The notes: a model not told the origin generated them from the letters alone. Counted from the stretch's first letter, positions 1 to 9,454 are shown. The stretch: 64,000 bases of DNA from Paeniglutamicibacter antarcticus_C (GCF_039544305.1 NZ_BAABLK010000027.1:62001-126000); one strand, 5' to 3'. Numbers and translations: made by a program.

Positions 1-1
1 C

Positions 2-37
2 GACGCCGGGGCTGCCGCAGGTTCCATTCCTCGATGA
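2..37 (+). CDS. 3' end of an upstream gene (partial)
   Basis: The second forward frame reads a short natural-looking C-terminus (DAGAAAGSIPR) and stops at TGA 35-37, 16 bases before the next start codon. Only the tail lies in the window, so no function can be given. The other two frames are also open here, so this is a weak call. Confidence 0.25.
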   Translation, partial: DAGAAAGSIPR

Positions 38-53
38 CGAGCAGGAGAACAAC

Positions 54-650
54 GTGAGCGTAATCTATGACGCCATCATGAATCCGACCAAGAACGAGCT
101 CATAGCAGCGTGGCTACCGCGCCAGGAGTGGTTCCAGGGAGCGCAGGTACCCGTGCTGGAAACTGTCGGGGGTTTCCGGCTGGATGATCCGGCAGACGCG
201 GTGGGCATGGAATTCATTGTTGTCGTTGACAACGCGCCACAGAAACCGGTGATCTACCACGTGCCGCTCACCTACCGCGGCGCGGCGTTGCCCGGGGGTG
301 AATCCGCGTTGCTGGGCACCAGCGAGCACAGCGTACTGGGCACGCGTTGGATCTATGACGGCCCGGAAGATCCGGTGTGGCAGGAGCAGGTCCGCGCCTT
401 TTTGGCCGGGACTGTGCAGGCCCAGCACCAGAACGATTCGCATACCCTCGAACCGCTGGTTACCGTGGGGCTCTCCGATGATGAGGCCGATGCAGTGGTT
501 GTGGACCAGGGTGCCGGAAGCAAGGAAGTCAGGGTGATCCGTCGCCCGGTTGCCGAGGGGACGGCATCCTCGGGCGCCTCGTCGTGGGTGGCGTCCCCGT
601 GGCTCGAAACCGGGCAGCCGGTGCGAGGGGCCGTCATCGAATTTTCCTGA
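54..650 (+). CDS. Maltokinase N-terminal cap-like domain protein
   Basis: A 198-residue protein resembling the cap domain found at the N-terminus of actinobacterial maltokinases and as stand-alone proteins. Visible family features are the opening VIYDA, the tryptophans near residues 20-25 (AAWLPRQEWF), the central VPLTYRGAALPGGE block and the GTSEHSVLGTRWIYDG block (about residues 88-103). No kinase domain follows, so a binding or structural role is inferred rather than catalysis. GTG start at 54 is supported by an AGGAG about 7 bases upstream; the frame is open to the window edge, so an earlier start cannot be excluded. It ends 133 bases before gatC and is probably not part of that operon. 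Confidence 0.5.
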   Translation: MSVIYDAIMNPTKNELIAAWLPRQEWFQGAQVPVLETVGGFRLDDPADAVGMEFIVVVDNAPQKPVIYHVPLTYRGAALPGGESALLGTSEHSVLGTRWIYDGPEDPVWQEQVRAFLAGTVQAQHQNDSHTLEPLVTVGLSDDEADAVVVDQGAGSKEVRVIRRPVAEGTASSGASSWVASPWLETGQPVRGAVIEFS

Positions 651-741
651 CAAGTTGGTGCCGCATTTTACGGGGCGAGATGCTCCGGGAAATGCGGTTG
701 CCGGCGGGCCGCCGGGGGCGATTCGCGGGGACGGGGCGTAC

Positions 742-747
742 TAGACT
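742..747 (+). promoter_or_regulatory. Possible -10 element for gatCAB
   Basis: TAGACT lies about 36 bases upstream of the gatC start, at the expected distance for a promoter with a short leader. No convincing -35 hexamer is visible, as is common in actinobacteria. The gatC ribosome binding site AGGGAG is at 774-779. Confidence 0.3.
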
Positions 748-783
748 AGGAGGGAAACCCCATCCGCCCACCTAGGGAGATAT

Positions 784-1080
784 ATGTCTGCCATCAGTCG
801 TGAGGACGTTGCGCATTTGGCGCAACTGGCCCACATAGAGATGAGCGATGCCGAGCTGGATAAAATGACCGGCGAACTCGGTGTCATCGTCGAATCCATC
901 GCATCGGTCTCCGAGGCCGCCTCGATCGATGTTCCGGCCACCTCACATCCCATTCCGTTGACGAACGTCTTCCGCGAAGACGTCGTGGGACCGACGCTTT
1001 CGGCAGAGGAAGCGCTGATGAACGCGCCGGATTCCGTGGACACCCGCTTCAAGGTTCCGGCCATTTTGGATGGGGAGTAA
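784..1080 (+). CDS. gatC: Asp-tRNA(Asn)/Glu-tRNA(Gln) amidotransferase subunit C
   Basis: GatC, 98 residues, the usual family length. It wraps around GatA and GatB and stabilises the amidotransferase that converts Glu-tRNA(Gln) to Gln-tRNA(Gln), and Asp-tRNA(Asn) to Asn-tRNA(Asn), in the cytoplasm. The family opening is clear: ISREDVAHLAQLAHIEM, followed by the amphipathic helix LDKMTGELGVIVESI, then the linker with SHPIPLTNVFREDVV and the C-terminal RFKVPAILDGE. The ATG start has an AGGGAG ribosome binding site. First gene of gatC-gatA-gatB; gatA begins 3 bases after its stop, which indicates co-transcription and translational coupling. Confidence 0.95.
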   Translation: MSAISREDVAHLAQLAHIEMSDAELDKMTGELGVIVESIASVSEAASIDVPATSHPIPLTNVFREDVVGPTLSAEEALMNAPDSVDTRFKVPAILDGE

Positions 1081-1083
1081 TTC

Positions 1084-2631
1084 ATGAACGAGCTTATTCA
1101 CCTTTCCGCCACCGAACTCGCGGCCAAGCTGCGCAGTGGCGAGGTCACCTCGGTTGCCGCCGTGCAGGCGCACCTGGACCGCATCGCCGAAGTTGACGGC
1201 GGAGAGCGCGGAATCCACGCCTTCTTGCATGTGAACACTGAAGAAGCACTGGCAGTCGCCGCCGAAGTCGACGCTATCCGCGCTGCCGGCGGTGCCGAAG
1301 CCGAAGCGTTGCACCCACTTGCCGGTGTCCCGATCGCCATCAAGGACCTCATCGTCACCAAGGGCCAGCCCACCACGGCTGCATCGAAGATGCTTGAAGG
1401 CTGGATGAGCCCCTACGACGCTACCGTGATCACCAAGATCCGGGCCGCGAAGCTGCCGATGTTGGGCAAGACCAACCTCGATGAGTTCGCGATGGGTTCC
1501 TCCACCGAGCACTCTGCGTACGGTCCGACCCGCAACCCGTGGGACCTGGACCGGATCCCGGGCGGCTCCGGCGGCGGTTCTGCCGCTGCCGTTGCAGCCT
1601 ACGAAGCACCCTTGGCACTGGGCACCGACACCGGCGGTTCAATCCGCCAGCCCGGCGCCGTCACTGGCACCGTCGGGGTGAAGCCGACCTACGGCGGGGT
1701 CTCGCGCTACGGGGCGATCGCCATGGCCTCATCGCTGGATCAGATCGGCCCTGTGGCACGCACCGTGCTTGACTCCGCCTACCTGCACGAATTGATCGGC
1801 GGGCACGACGCCGCGGATTCCACGTCGTTGGATGAACCGGTGCCGGAGCTCATCGCCTCCGCCAAGGCCGGTGCCTCCGGGGACATGACCGGTGTCCGGG
1901 TCGGCGTCATCAAGGAACTGCAGGGCGAAGGCTACCAAGCCGGCGTCCAGGCCCGCTTCGATGAATCGCTTGAGGCGCTGCGTGCAGCCGGAGCGGAAAT
2001 CGTCGAGGTTTCCTGCCCCAACTTCAAGTACGCGCTGGGCGCCTACTACCTGATCATGCCTTCGGAGGTCTCCTCCAACCTGGCCAAGTTCGACGGCGTG
2101 CGATTTGGCACCCGCGTGCTGCCCGAGTCCGGCCCGTTGACCATCGAACGAGTCATGGCTTCCACCCGTGCCGCCGGTTTCGGCGATGAAGTCAAGCGCC
2201 GTATCATCCTGGGAACATACGCCCTGTCGGCAGGCTACTACGATGCGTACTACGGTTCGGCCCAGAAGGTCCGTACGCTGATCCAGCGTGACTTCGATGC
2301 CGCGTTTGAGCTGGCCGACGTGCTGATTTCCCCGACGTCACCGACCGTCGCCTTCAAACTGGGTTCCAAGACGGATGACCCGCTGGCGATGTACCTCAAC
2401 GACGTCGCCACGATCCCGGCGAACATGGCAGGGATTCCTGGCATCACGGTGCCCGGCGGACTGTCGGAGGGTCTGCCGGTCGGCATCCAATTCCTGGCCC
2501 CGGCCCGCGAGGACGCCCGCCTGTACCGTGCCGGCGCGGCACTGGAAAAACTGCTTGAGGACAAGTGGGGTGGCCGGTTGCTGGACCAGGCACCAGAACT
2601 GTCCGCCGCCACCACTGGAGGGGTTGCCTAA
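1084..2631 (+). CDS. gatA: Asp-tRNA(Asn)/Glu-tRNA(Gln) amidotransferase subunit A
   Basis: GatA, 515 residues, the glutaminase subunit that releases ammonia from glutamine for the GatB kinase/amidase centre. Amidase-signature features are present: the catalytic Lys in PIAIKDLI (about residue 88), the Gly/Ser-rich loop PGGSGGGSAAAVAA (about 158-171) and the Ser-cisSer motif TDTGGSIRQPG (about 180-190) that supplies the nucleophile. The TKGQPTTAASKML segment and the C-terminal GLPVGIQFLAP are also typical. Starts 3 bases after gatC and ends one base before gatB, so the three genes form a tight operon. Intact and of normal length. Confidence 0.97.
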   Translation: MNELIHLSATELAAKLRSGEVTSVAAVQAHLDRIAEVDGGERGIHAFLHVNTEEALAVAAEVDAIRAAGGAEAEALHPLAGVPIAIKDLIVTKGQPTTAASKMLEGWMSPYDATVITKIRAAKLPMLGKTNLDEFAMGSSTEHSAYGPTRNPWDLDRIPGGSGGGSAAAVAAYEAPLALGTDTGGSIRQPGAVTGTVGVKPTYGGVSRYGAIAMASSLDQIGPVARTVLDSAYLHELIGGHDAADSTSLDEPVPELIASAKAGASGDMTGVRVGVIKELQGEGYQAGVQARFDESLEALRAAGAEIVEVSCPNFKYALGAYYLIMPSEVSSNLAKFDGVRFGTRVLPESGPLTIERVMASTRAAGFGDEVKRRIILGTYALSAGYYDAYYGSAQKVRTLIQRDFDAAFELADVLISPTSPTVAFKLGSKTDDPLAMYLNDVATIPANMAGIPGITVPGGLSEGLPVGIQFLAPAREDARLYRAGAALEKLLEDKWGGRLLDQAPELSAATTGGVA

Positions 2632-2632
2632 G

Positions 2633-4147
2633 ATGGCTTCACACATCGATGAACTTGTCGACTTTGACGTCGCCCTGGAAAAATACGACCCGGCACTGGG
2701 CTTTGAGGTGCACGTCGAGCTGAACACCAAGACTAAAATGTTCTCCTCGGCGCCAAACGAGTTCGGCGATACGCCGAACACCAACGTGACCCCGGTGTGC
2801 CTGGGCCTGCCTGGCGTGCTTCCGGTGGTTAACAAGACCGCCGTGGAATACGCGATCATGATCGGCCTGGCGCTGAACTGCAAGATTGCCGAGCGGTGCG
2901 GTTTCGCCCGGAAGAACTACTTCTACCCGGACACCCCGAAGAACTTCCAGACCTCCCAGTACGACGATCCGATTGCCTACGACGGTTGGTTGGACGTCGA
3001 GCTGTCGGACGGGGAGGTCTTCCGCGTGGAGATCGAACGCGCCCACATGGAAGAGGACGCCGGGAAGCTCACCCACATGGGCGGGGCCACCGGACGCATT
3101 CAGGGTGCCGATTACTCGCTGGTGGACTACAACCGCTCGGGCGTGCCGCTGGTGGAGATCGTCACCAAGACCATCGAGGGCGCCGGTAAGCGCGCACCGG
3201 AACTGGCCAAGGCCTATGTCGCGGCGATCCGCGAAATCGTGAAGGCGCTGAACGTCTCGGATGCGAAGATGGAGCGCGGCAACGTGCGTTGCGATGCCAA
3301 CGTCTCGCTGATGCTCAAGGGCGCGGAAAAACTGGGAACCCGCACCGAGACCAAGAACGTCAACTCACTGCGCGCCGTCGAGCACGCGGTGCGTTTCGAG
3401 ATCGAGCGTCACGCCGCGGTGCTGAACTCCGGTGCGGCCATCGTGCAGGAAACCCGCCACTGGCACGAGGATACCCGCTCTACGACCTCGGGCCGCCCGA
3501 AGTCCGATGCGGATGACTACCGTTACTTCCCGGAACCGGATCTGGTTCCAGTGGTGACCACCCCCGAGTGGATCGAAGAGCTGCGTGCCCGCCTTCCCGA
3601 GCCGCCGGCGGAGCGCCGCAAGCGCCTGCAAGCAGACTGGGGATACTCGGACGCGGAGTTCCGCGACGTCATCAATGCCGGTGTCACCGAAGCCATTGAG
3701 GAGACCATCTCCGCGGGCACCACCGCAGCGGTGGCCCGCAAGTGGTGGATGGGCGAGATCGCACGTCTGGCCAAGAACGCAGACGTTGAGATCGTCGAAC
3801 TGGGAGTCACCCCGGCAACCATCGTCGAGCTGAACTCCCTGATCGAGTCCAAGAAGGTCAATGACAAGATCGCCCGCCAGGTCCTCGAGTTTGTTGTTGC
3901 CGGGGAGGGCACTCCTTCTCAGATCGTCGAGAAACGTTCGCTGGCCATCGTCAATGACGACTCGGCACTGGGCGCCGCCATCGACGCTGCCATGGAGGCC
4001 ATGCCCGACGTGGTTGCCAAGGTGAAGGCCGGCAAGCTGCAGGCCATTGGCGCGCTGATGGGCCCGGTCATGAAGGCCACCCGCGGACAGGCCGACGCCG
4101 GCCGTGTGCGCGAGCTGGTTCTCGAGAAGCTCGGCATCGAGGGCTAA
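2633..4147 (+). CDS. gatB: Asp-tRNA(Asn)/Glu-tRNA(Gln) amidotransferase subunit B
   Basis: GatB, 504 residues, which binds the misacylated tRNA, activates it with ATP and transfers ammonia from GatA. The opening GFEVHVELNTKTKMFS, the metal/ATP-region YPDTPKNFQTSQYD, the central RCDANVS and the C-terminal tail (KWWMGEI, then the YqeY-like helical domain ending in ELVLEKLGIEG) are all present. The frame is open much further upstream inside gatA, but the ATG at 2633 matches the family N-terminus and lies one base after the gatA stop. It is the last gene of the operon and is followed by a stem-loop terminator. Confidence 0.96.
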   Translation: MASHIDELVDFDVALEKYDPALGFEVHVELNTKTKMFSSAPNEFGDTPNTNVTPVCLGLPGVLPVVNKTAVEYAIMIGLALNCKIAERCGFARKNYFYPDTPKNFQTSQYDDPIAYDGWLDVELSDGEVFRVEIERAHMEEDAGKLTHMGGATGRIQGADYSLVDYNRSGVPLVEIVTKTIEGAGKRAPELAKAYVAAIREIVKALNVSDAKMERGNVRCDANVSLMLKGAEKLGTRTETKNVNSLRAVEHAVRFEIERHAAVLNSGAAIVQETRHWHEDTRSTTSGRPKSDADDYRYFPEPDLVPVVTTPEWIEELRARLPEPPAERRKRLQADWGYSDAEFRDVINAGVTEAIEETISAGTTAAVARKWWMGEIARLAKNADVEIVELGVTPATIVELNSLIESKKVNDKIARQVLEFVVAGEGTPSQIVEKRSLAIVNDDSALGAAIDAAMEAMPDVVAKVKAGKLQAIGALMGPVMKATRGQADAGRVRELVLEKLGIEG

Positions 4148-4166
4148 TTCCTCGTGGTGCTGCATC

Positions 4167-4213
4167 GAGCCCCGGTACGCCCCTGATGGGGTTGGCCGGG
4201 GCTCGGCTTTGTT
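4167..4213 (+). terminator. Rho-independent terminator after gatB
   Basis: Arms GAGCCCCGG (4167-4175) and CCGGGGCTC (4196-4204) form a 9-bp GC-rich stem. The loop contains a second small CCCC/GGGG hairpin. A short T-rich stretch (GGCTTTGTT) follows. It sits 20 bases after the gatB stop and before the convergent HNH gene. Confidence 0.75.
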
Positions 4214-4233
4214 AACGGCGGTGGAGGCGAGGC

Positions 4234-5997
4234 CTAGAACAGTGGTGCGGAGAGGACGGATCCTTGTCTCCAGGAGGCATTTCGCCAGGGTTTCTGTTCC
4301 GGGTCCATGAACCGGGGCAGCAGAATGCTGAAGAGCCCGTCGGTGTGCCGGACTGCCGTGAAGGTTCCTGCATGAAGACCGTGGTGGTGGTTGGAACAGG
4401 CAGGCAAGCCGAGGTTGATCTCGGTTTTTCCTCCTCTGCTGAAGGGGTCAAAGTGGTGGATTTCGCAGTGCTCAGGTGGGATAGTACAACCCGGGACCAA
4501 GCAGCCGCCGTAGATGGCAAGGATTGCCGCTCGCATGTAGTCGGGGAAGAACCGCTCTTCGGTGCCAAGGTCCAGGATCCGGCTTTGACCGTTCATGACG
4601 ATGGGGATTGCGCGGCCGTTGCATAGTTGCTGGCGAAGCTCCTGCGGGGTGAGTCTTTGGCCATGGCGCGTGAGGCCGGATTCCACTGCGCGACCTTCGA
4701 GCTCCGCCAAGGTCGTGACGATGAATAATTCCGGGGACGGAAGCCCCGTGGTCTTGGTTTTTTGTCCGGTCCGGCCGTTGCTCTTGAGCAGGTTCATCAG
4801 GCCCTGGAGGTGGCGTTGGGGTGGGGTGAGTCCGTCTTCCCCGTAGGTGGTGCCGTTGTCTGTCCCGAAGACGGCGGCCGGTGGATCAAGCGGATCCATG
4901 GCAAGTTTGTGGGCTTCCGCGGCGTCGGCCACGGGTTGGCCGGTTGCCGGGTCGATGAGGAAATCGGGAAAGTCATGGGCGCCGATGCCGGAGGCGGCTT
5001 TCGCCCCGGCGTTTCCGGCACCAGCCCCGTTGGGCCCTGCTTCCTTGCTTGATCCGGTTTCGTACTCGGTGCCGAAGCCTGACTGGTCGAACAGTGCCTC
5101 GCGGTCCCCGGCCTTGGTACGCGGATTGTCCGTCTGTGCGCAGAGCGAGAAGAGTATCTCCGCGTCGGTGGCCCTGGTCCGCAGCAAGAACTCGGAGATC
5201 CCGGCGTTGGTGCCACGGTAGAACATGCCGACTTTGGTGCGCAGGACCTCCTCGGAGGGTTCCTTCACGCCTTGTTGCAGCCAGACCTCGATGGAGTTGA
5301 GCAACCGGTTGGTGGTGCGTGGGTCCTCGTCGCTCACGGATTCGGCGACCTGCGCCTCCAGCCGGGAGGCGAGTGCGTCGGAATCCGGGTACTGCTTGAT
5401 TTCTGGTTGCAGCCGTTCAAGCTTCCTTGCGGCGTTGGCAAGCTGGCGCGCGGATGCCTTCCCGGCCGTGAGCTGCTCGGCAAGCAGTGGGAACGGCGCG
5501 GGCTGGTCAATGCCGTGGATATCGGTGTGGGGGAGCAATCGTCCTGCTGCCCGCACACGGTCCCGTGCCTCGACGAAGCCGATGCGCAGCGCGTTCTGCA
5601 GGAACTCGGTGGTGTTCTTGAACGTCGGCCGTCCCGAGGGCGGAGTTGCGGGGTCATTGGGCAGCCCAAGGGTGCCGTCGATGTACGCAGATGTATCGGC
5701 AAGACAGTCGTTGACCTTGGCCAAGGTCTCGGCCGGGAGCTCATGGACCAGGGTGCGTTGGGCAAGGTCGGCGGCGGTGAGCTGCGCGTACCCGGTGGCG
5801 CGATGGGCGCGTTCGACAAGGTGCACGAAGTAGTCAGCGCGGGTGGGGGAGTTGGTGTGACTGGCAATGCGCGGTGCCAACTCCTCGAGTCCCATGACCA
5901 GGGCCGTGTAAGCGCACAATTCATCATCCGGTGACAAGTGGTGCCCCGGATCCCCGCGGCTGGCCGTGAGCTGGTTGACGATTTCTGCGACGTTCAT
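4234..5997 (-). CDS. DUF222 / HNH endonuclease domain protein (REP13E12-type)
   Basis: A 587-residue protein of the DUF222-HNH family that is present in many copies in actinobacterial genomes. The N-terminal two thirds is the helical DUF222 region (for example RADYFVHLVERAHRATGYAQL, here shown as motif only in part). A low-complexity Gly/Ala stretch follows (about residues 330-350). The C-terminal HNH nuclease runs from CLVPGC through CEIHHFDPFSRGG to NLGLPACSNHHH, keeping the zinc cysteines and HNH histidines. The cellular role of the family is unknown; some relatives occupy repeat-like mobile loci. The ATG at 5997 (MNVAEIVNQL) is chosen as the natural N-terminus; upstream in-frame sequence looks non-coding, and no strong ribosome binding site is visible. 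Convergent with gatB. Confidence 0.8.
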   Translation of the reverse strand: MNVAEIVNQLTASRGDPGHHLSPDDELCAYTALVMGLEELAPRIASHTNSPTRADYFVHLVERAHRATGYAQLTAADLAQRTLVHELPAETLAKVNDCLADTSAYIDGTLGLPNDPATPPSGRPTFKNTTEFLQNALRIGFVEARDRVRAAGRLLPHTDIHGIDQPAPFPLLAEQLTAGKASARQLANAARKLERLQPEIKQYPDSDALASRLEAQVAESVSDEDPRTTNRLLNSIEVWLQQGVKEPSEEVLRTKVGMFYRGTNAGISEFLLRTRATDAEILFSLCAQTDNPRTKAGDREALFDQSGFGTEYETGSSKEAGPNGAGAGNAGAKAASGIGAHDFPDFLIDPATGQPVADAAEAHKLAMDPLDPPAAVFGTDNGTTYGEDGLTPPQRHLQGLMNLLKSNGRTGQKTKTTGLPSPELFIVTTLAELEGRAVESGLTRHGQRLTPQELRQQLCNGRAIPIVMNGQSRILDLGTEERFFPDYMRAAILAIYGGCLVPGCTIPPEHCEIHHFDPFSRGGKTEINLGLPACSNHHHGLHAGTFTAVRHTDGLFSILLPRFMDPEQKPWRNASWRQGSVLSAPLF

Positions 5998-6232
5998 GGA
6001 CCAAGGATGCGCCCGGCCAGGCGGGCCCGGCAGCTGGAGCGCGGGGATGTGGAAAACCCGGGCCCGTGCCGTGGGCTTGACGGGATGGAGGGCGGTTGCG
6101 TTAACCCAGGAACCGGAAAGAGCGAGGTGGCGCCGTCGGCCCGTGGATTCCGGTCCTTGTGGACATCGAAGGGAAGCGGAGCATGGGATCGAAACATTGC
6201 GGTGACGTAGCGAACAGGATGGACCCAGGGGC

Positions 6233-7147
6233 ATGAGCCACGTTCCGCCAACGCACAAGCCTGTTTCCGATGTACGCATCGAGCAGGGCCAGGTCCTTGC
6301 CTTGCTGCGTACAGCATCCGGAACTGGCGGAACTTCGGCTTGATTTCGCCGACGAGGGCTGGAACAACGCGATCTACAGGCCGGGAGAAGATCTTGCCGT
6401 GCGACTGCCGCGCCGCCAGTGTGCGCGCGCGTTGTTGCTCGGGGAGATGTGCTGACTGCCGTTGCTGGCGCCAAGGTTGCCGCTGTCTGGTCCGTTGCCC
6501 TTGCATCGGGGGAAACCGGGCCAGGGGTACCCCTATCACTGGGCGATCGTTCCGTGGTTCCCCGGGGTCAGTGCCGCACAGATGCCTGTAGAAACGCGGG
6601 ACGGTTACGCCTATGAGTTGGCGGCGTTCTTCGGGCCCATGCATGTGCCGGCACCGGCGGATGCGCCATGCAATCCGGTGCGCGCGGTGCCGCTGAGCGA
6701 GCAAAACGAGGCCGTGCGTGCACGCCTTGAAACAGTGGGGCCCGCACGGCGTGCGGCGCCAATGGATATCTGGGAACGCGGGCTTTGCGAGGTGGAGCAC
6801 CTCGGTCCCCGTTTGTGGCTACACGGGGATCCGCATCCGCACAACATGCCCATGGCAGCGGCGGCAGGTGCGGCGAATGCCAGACTGGGGCGGTGGTCGA
6901 CTTCGGTGACCCGACCGCCGGTGACCCGTCAAGTGATTTGGCGGCGGTGTGGTTGCATTTCACCGAATCGGGCCGGATGGTTTTCTTCGCGCAGCTCTAG
7001 GCCCACCGCCTGTACCCACCGGGGACGTGGTCTCGGGCCCGCGCATGGGCGCTAAGCCATGCGGTGTTGATGGCCGCGTTGCCGACCGCCCACCCGTTGC
7101 ACGAGATAGGGGTTCACCGCATCGGACAATTGCTCTTGGGAGCTTAA
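6233..7147 (+). pseudogene. Decayed aminoglycoside phosphotransferase (APH) family kinase
   Basis: Homology to the APH/kinase-like family runs continuously through several reading frames. From ATG 6233 the frame encodes IEQGQVLALLRT; near 6306-6312 it shifts to ELAELRLDFADEGWNNAIYR and LAVRLPRR. A TGA at 6453-6455 falls where relatives have Trp (EQRWLPLLAPRLPLP-type motif); the same frame resumes with LPLLAPRLPL. The catalytic loop WLHGDPHPHN is intact, but a second shift near 6880-6895 is needed to reach the metal-binding VVDFGDPTAGDP. A TAG at 6998-7000 interrupts the C-terminal helices, which continue to TAA 7145-7147. Two frameshifts and two stops make it non-functional. Original substrate unknown. 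Its end overlaps the convergent membrane protein by 4 bases. Confidence 0.75.
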
Positions 7148-7818
7148 AGCGGACCGAAGGGCTCGGTCCCCACCGGGTCGACCCAGGACAGCGAGAGGTC
7201 CTCGAACTCGGACCGGATGCCGGGATTCGACTCGATGAGCCTGCGCAGGTCACGGCGGGCATGCTGGGCAAAGTAGCCGGGCAGGAAGAAGACGCTGACA
7301 ACGCCGAGGACCAGCGCAAGTTGGTATCCGGCGTAGGCGCCCAGTCCCCGGGCGGAGCCATCAAGCTGGCCGGCGAGCAATATGTGCGCCATCGCGCAGA
7401 ACGGCACACCGATAACGACCAGCATGATCAGAGCGCCCCCGATGCTGGTGCTGCCGCGGCCGGAGGAGAGGTACCGGGCCTTCGGCGTGGCGCAGGCCCG
7501 GCGCCAGAGGAAGCGACCCAGGACAAGCAGTGCCACGGCAAGCAGTCCCATCCAGAGTCCCGGAACGGGGGGCGTGATGGAGGTGAGCAGATTGGTCACC
7601 GATGCCAGCCCGAAGGCTGCACCCAACCCGATCGGGACGCTGCAGGCGCCGCGCCGGGCGCCGTGGTTTTGCGCCATGGAGCGCAGAGCGGTGCCAGCGA
7701 GGACCGGTGGCGCCGAGGCGGTGCGCGGATCGAGCCAGTACGAGAGCTCGTGCCGGGGAGGGTGCCGGTGTTCCGGGGAAACCTGCCACGAGGGGTCCTG
7801 CGGTGTTGAATTATCCAT
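7144..7818 (-). CDS. Predicted membrane protein of unknown function
   Basis: A 224-residue protein with about four hydrophobic segments in its second half: around the GLGAAFGLASVTNLLTSI region, the GLWMGLLAVALLVLGRFLW region, SIGGALIMLVVIGVPF, and the LALVLGVVSVFFLPG region. The N-terminus is polar and proline-rich, and the C-terminus is a soluble tail (about 45 residues) after the last helix. The ATG at 7818 is chosen because GGGAAG lies upstream at suitable spacing; an in-frame ATG 51 bases earlier lacks this. I do not recognise a family. It is transcribed towards the APH remnant and away from the ROK regulator. Confidence 0.6.
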   Translation of the reverse strand: MDNSTPQDPSWQVSPEHRHPPRHELSYWLDPRTASAPPVLAGTALRSMAQNHGARRGACSVPIGLGAAFGLASVTNLLTSITPPVPGLWMGLLAVALLVLGRFLWRRACATPKARYLSSGRGSTSIGGALIMLVVIGVPFCAMAHILLAGQLDGSARGLGAYAGYQLALVLGVVSVFFLPGYFAQHARRDLRRLIESNPGIRSEFEDLSLSWVDPVGTEPFGPL

Positions 7819-8072
7819 GCGGTTCTTCCCTTGCTGCCGGTCGATGGCGCGGTGGTTACGCGGCCGCATGGCAATTCTTTCATGCGGCGGGGGTGATTTC
7901 GGTTCAGGAGGATTTGCTGGGTAAGGTCAGGTGGTCTACCGGTGTCGCGGTGCTCTTGCGGCATGCCATGGCACGGTGGTGATCTTGCGGCGCCACCTAT
8001 GGGCGTGCCGGGGCCGGGCTGGATGGGGCCAGCACCGGGCAGGAGCCGAGTCCAACGAGGAAGTGTGTCTGC

Positions 8073-9302
8073 ATGGGGAAGCCCGAACGGTCGGCGGGGG
8101 ACGGTCCGCGCAACGGGCGCGCCCACCGTGGCGATGACATGCGCCGCCTGAACACCGCCGCGGTCATGAAACACGTTTTTAGCCACCCGGGGCTTTCCCG
8201 GTCCGAAATAGCCGCCGAGCTGGGGCTCAGCGCGGCCTCGGTCACCAACATCACCTCCACGTTGCTCGAAGCCGGACTGCTCAGGGCACTTCCCTCGCCG
8301 GTTGGCGCCCAGGGCAGGCCGCGGGTGCCACTGGAAATCGACACCCAGTCCTCGTTGGTGCTCGGCATCCACCTGGGTCCGCGAACCAGCGGCGTGGTGT
8401 TGATGTCACTGGACGGGCGGGAGCAGGCCTCGGTGCTGGTGCCCCATGCAGGCAAGGACCCGGGTGAATCGATCGACCTGGTGGTTGCTGCGGCGCAACG
8501 GCTGATGGCGGAAGACGCAACCGGGCGGCAACTGCTGGGCACCGGGATCGCCACCGGCGGGATCGTGGACCGGCCCGCTGCGGTGATCATCGACAATCCG
8601 GGCGCCGGGTGGCGTGATGTGCATGTGATGGATCTGCTGGGCGGACGGCTGCCGTGCCCAGTCATCGTGGAGAACAACGCCCGCGCAGCCGCCCAGTCGG
8701 AGCTGCTCTATGGCAGCGGGCAGCGGACCAACGACTTCGTCTTGATGGTGATCACCGCCGATATCGGCTCGGTGATGGTGGCAGACGGCCGAATTCGTGC
8801 AGGATTCAGCCAAACGGCCGGCCAGATTGCCCACCTGCGCGTCAGCGACCGGGCGGTGCGGTGTTCCTGCGGCAAGACCGGATGCCTGATGGTGATGGGG
8901 TCCGATGACGCGGTGGCGGTCGAAGCAGTCCGGCGCGGGCTGGGCCAGGTCGAGAACATTGACCATGTGCTCGAGCTCGCCCTGGAAGGCAACGAGCTGG
9001 CGATCGCCGTCCTTGAACAGCGCAACCGCTATGTGGCACGGGCGGCAAGCCAGCTGATCGACATCCACGACCCCGAACTCTTGGTGGTTGCCGGAACCCC
9101 CGCCGAAACGCCGGCGGTCTTCGCGTCCCTGGTTGCCGAGGTGGCCCGTACCGCCCACGGCGGAGCCGGGGCAGCCGGCCGGGTCGTGCTGTCCTCGGAC
9201 CACATCTTCTCACTGTCGCTTTTCGCCGCTTCCACCATGGTCGATGCGGTCCTGGCCGATCCATTGGCCCACGCGCACTCCGAGGGCCCGTCGGGCCTCT
9301 AG
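8073..9302 (+). CDS. ROK-family transcriptional regulator
   Basis: A 409-residue ROK repressor. The N-terminal winged helix-turn-helix occupies roughly residues 22-75 (MRRLNTAAVMKHVF, then SRSEIAAELGLSAASVTNITSTLLEAGLL in part). The C-terminal sugar-kinase-like domain has the ROK zinc motif CSCGKTGCL (about residues 265-273). The phosphate-binding loop reads LGIHLGPRTSG instead of the DxGGT seen in ROK kinases, so it is a regulator rather than a kinase. ROK regulators usually bind a sugar or sugar phosphate. ATG 8073 has an AGGAAG upstream. It directly precedes the ABC-importer operon, whose promoter contains an AT-rich palindrome that fits a ROK operator, so it is the likely repressor of that operon. 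Confidence 0.9.
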   Translation: MGKPERSAGDGPRNGRAHRGDDMRRLNTAAVMKHVFSHPGLSRSEIAAELGLSAASVTNITSTLLEAGLLRALPSPVGAQGRPRVPLEIDTQSSLVLGIHLGPRTSGVVLMSLDGREQASVLVPHAGKDPGESIDLVVAAAQRLMAEDATGRQLLGTGIATGGIVDRPAAVIIDNPGAGWRDVHVMDLLGGRLPCPVIVENNARAAAQSELLYGSGQRTNDFVLMVITADIGSVMVADGRIRAGFSQTAGQIAHLRVSDRAVRCSCGKTGCLMVMGSDDAVAVEAVRRGLGQVENIDHVLELALEGNELAIAVLEQRNRYVARAASQLIDIHDPELLVVAGTPAETPAVFASLVAEVARTAHGGAGAAGRVVLSSDHIFSLSLFAASTMVDAVLADPLAHAHSEGPSGL

Positions 9303-9423
9303 TCAGGGATGGGTTGGCGCTACCAGGGCAGCGACCGGCGCGGCCACGTGCCCGCCAGTGACGCCATCATGGTACAGATCGCGGGCCGGAAGACAAAACT
9401 TGCGGCCAAATGGAGAGAAATCT

Positions 9424-9454
9424 TTGACACACACGAGCAGGTCTGATTTATTTT
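9424..9454 (+). promoter_or_regulatory. Promoter of the ABC-importer operon
   Basis: A perfect -35 TTGACA (9424-9429) is followed after 17 bases by a -10 candidate TTTATT (9447-9452). It lies about 110 bases upstream of the lipoprotein start and overlaps the palindromic operator. Confidence 0.6.
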
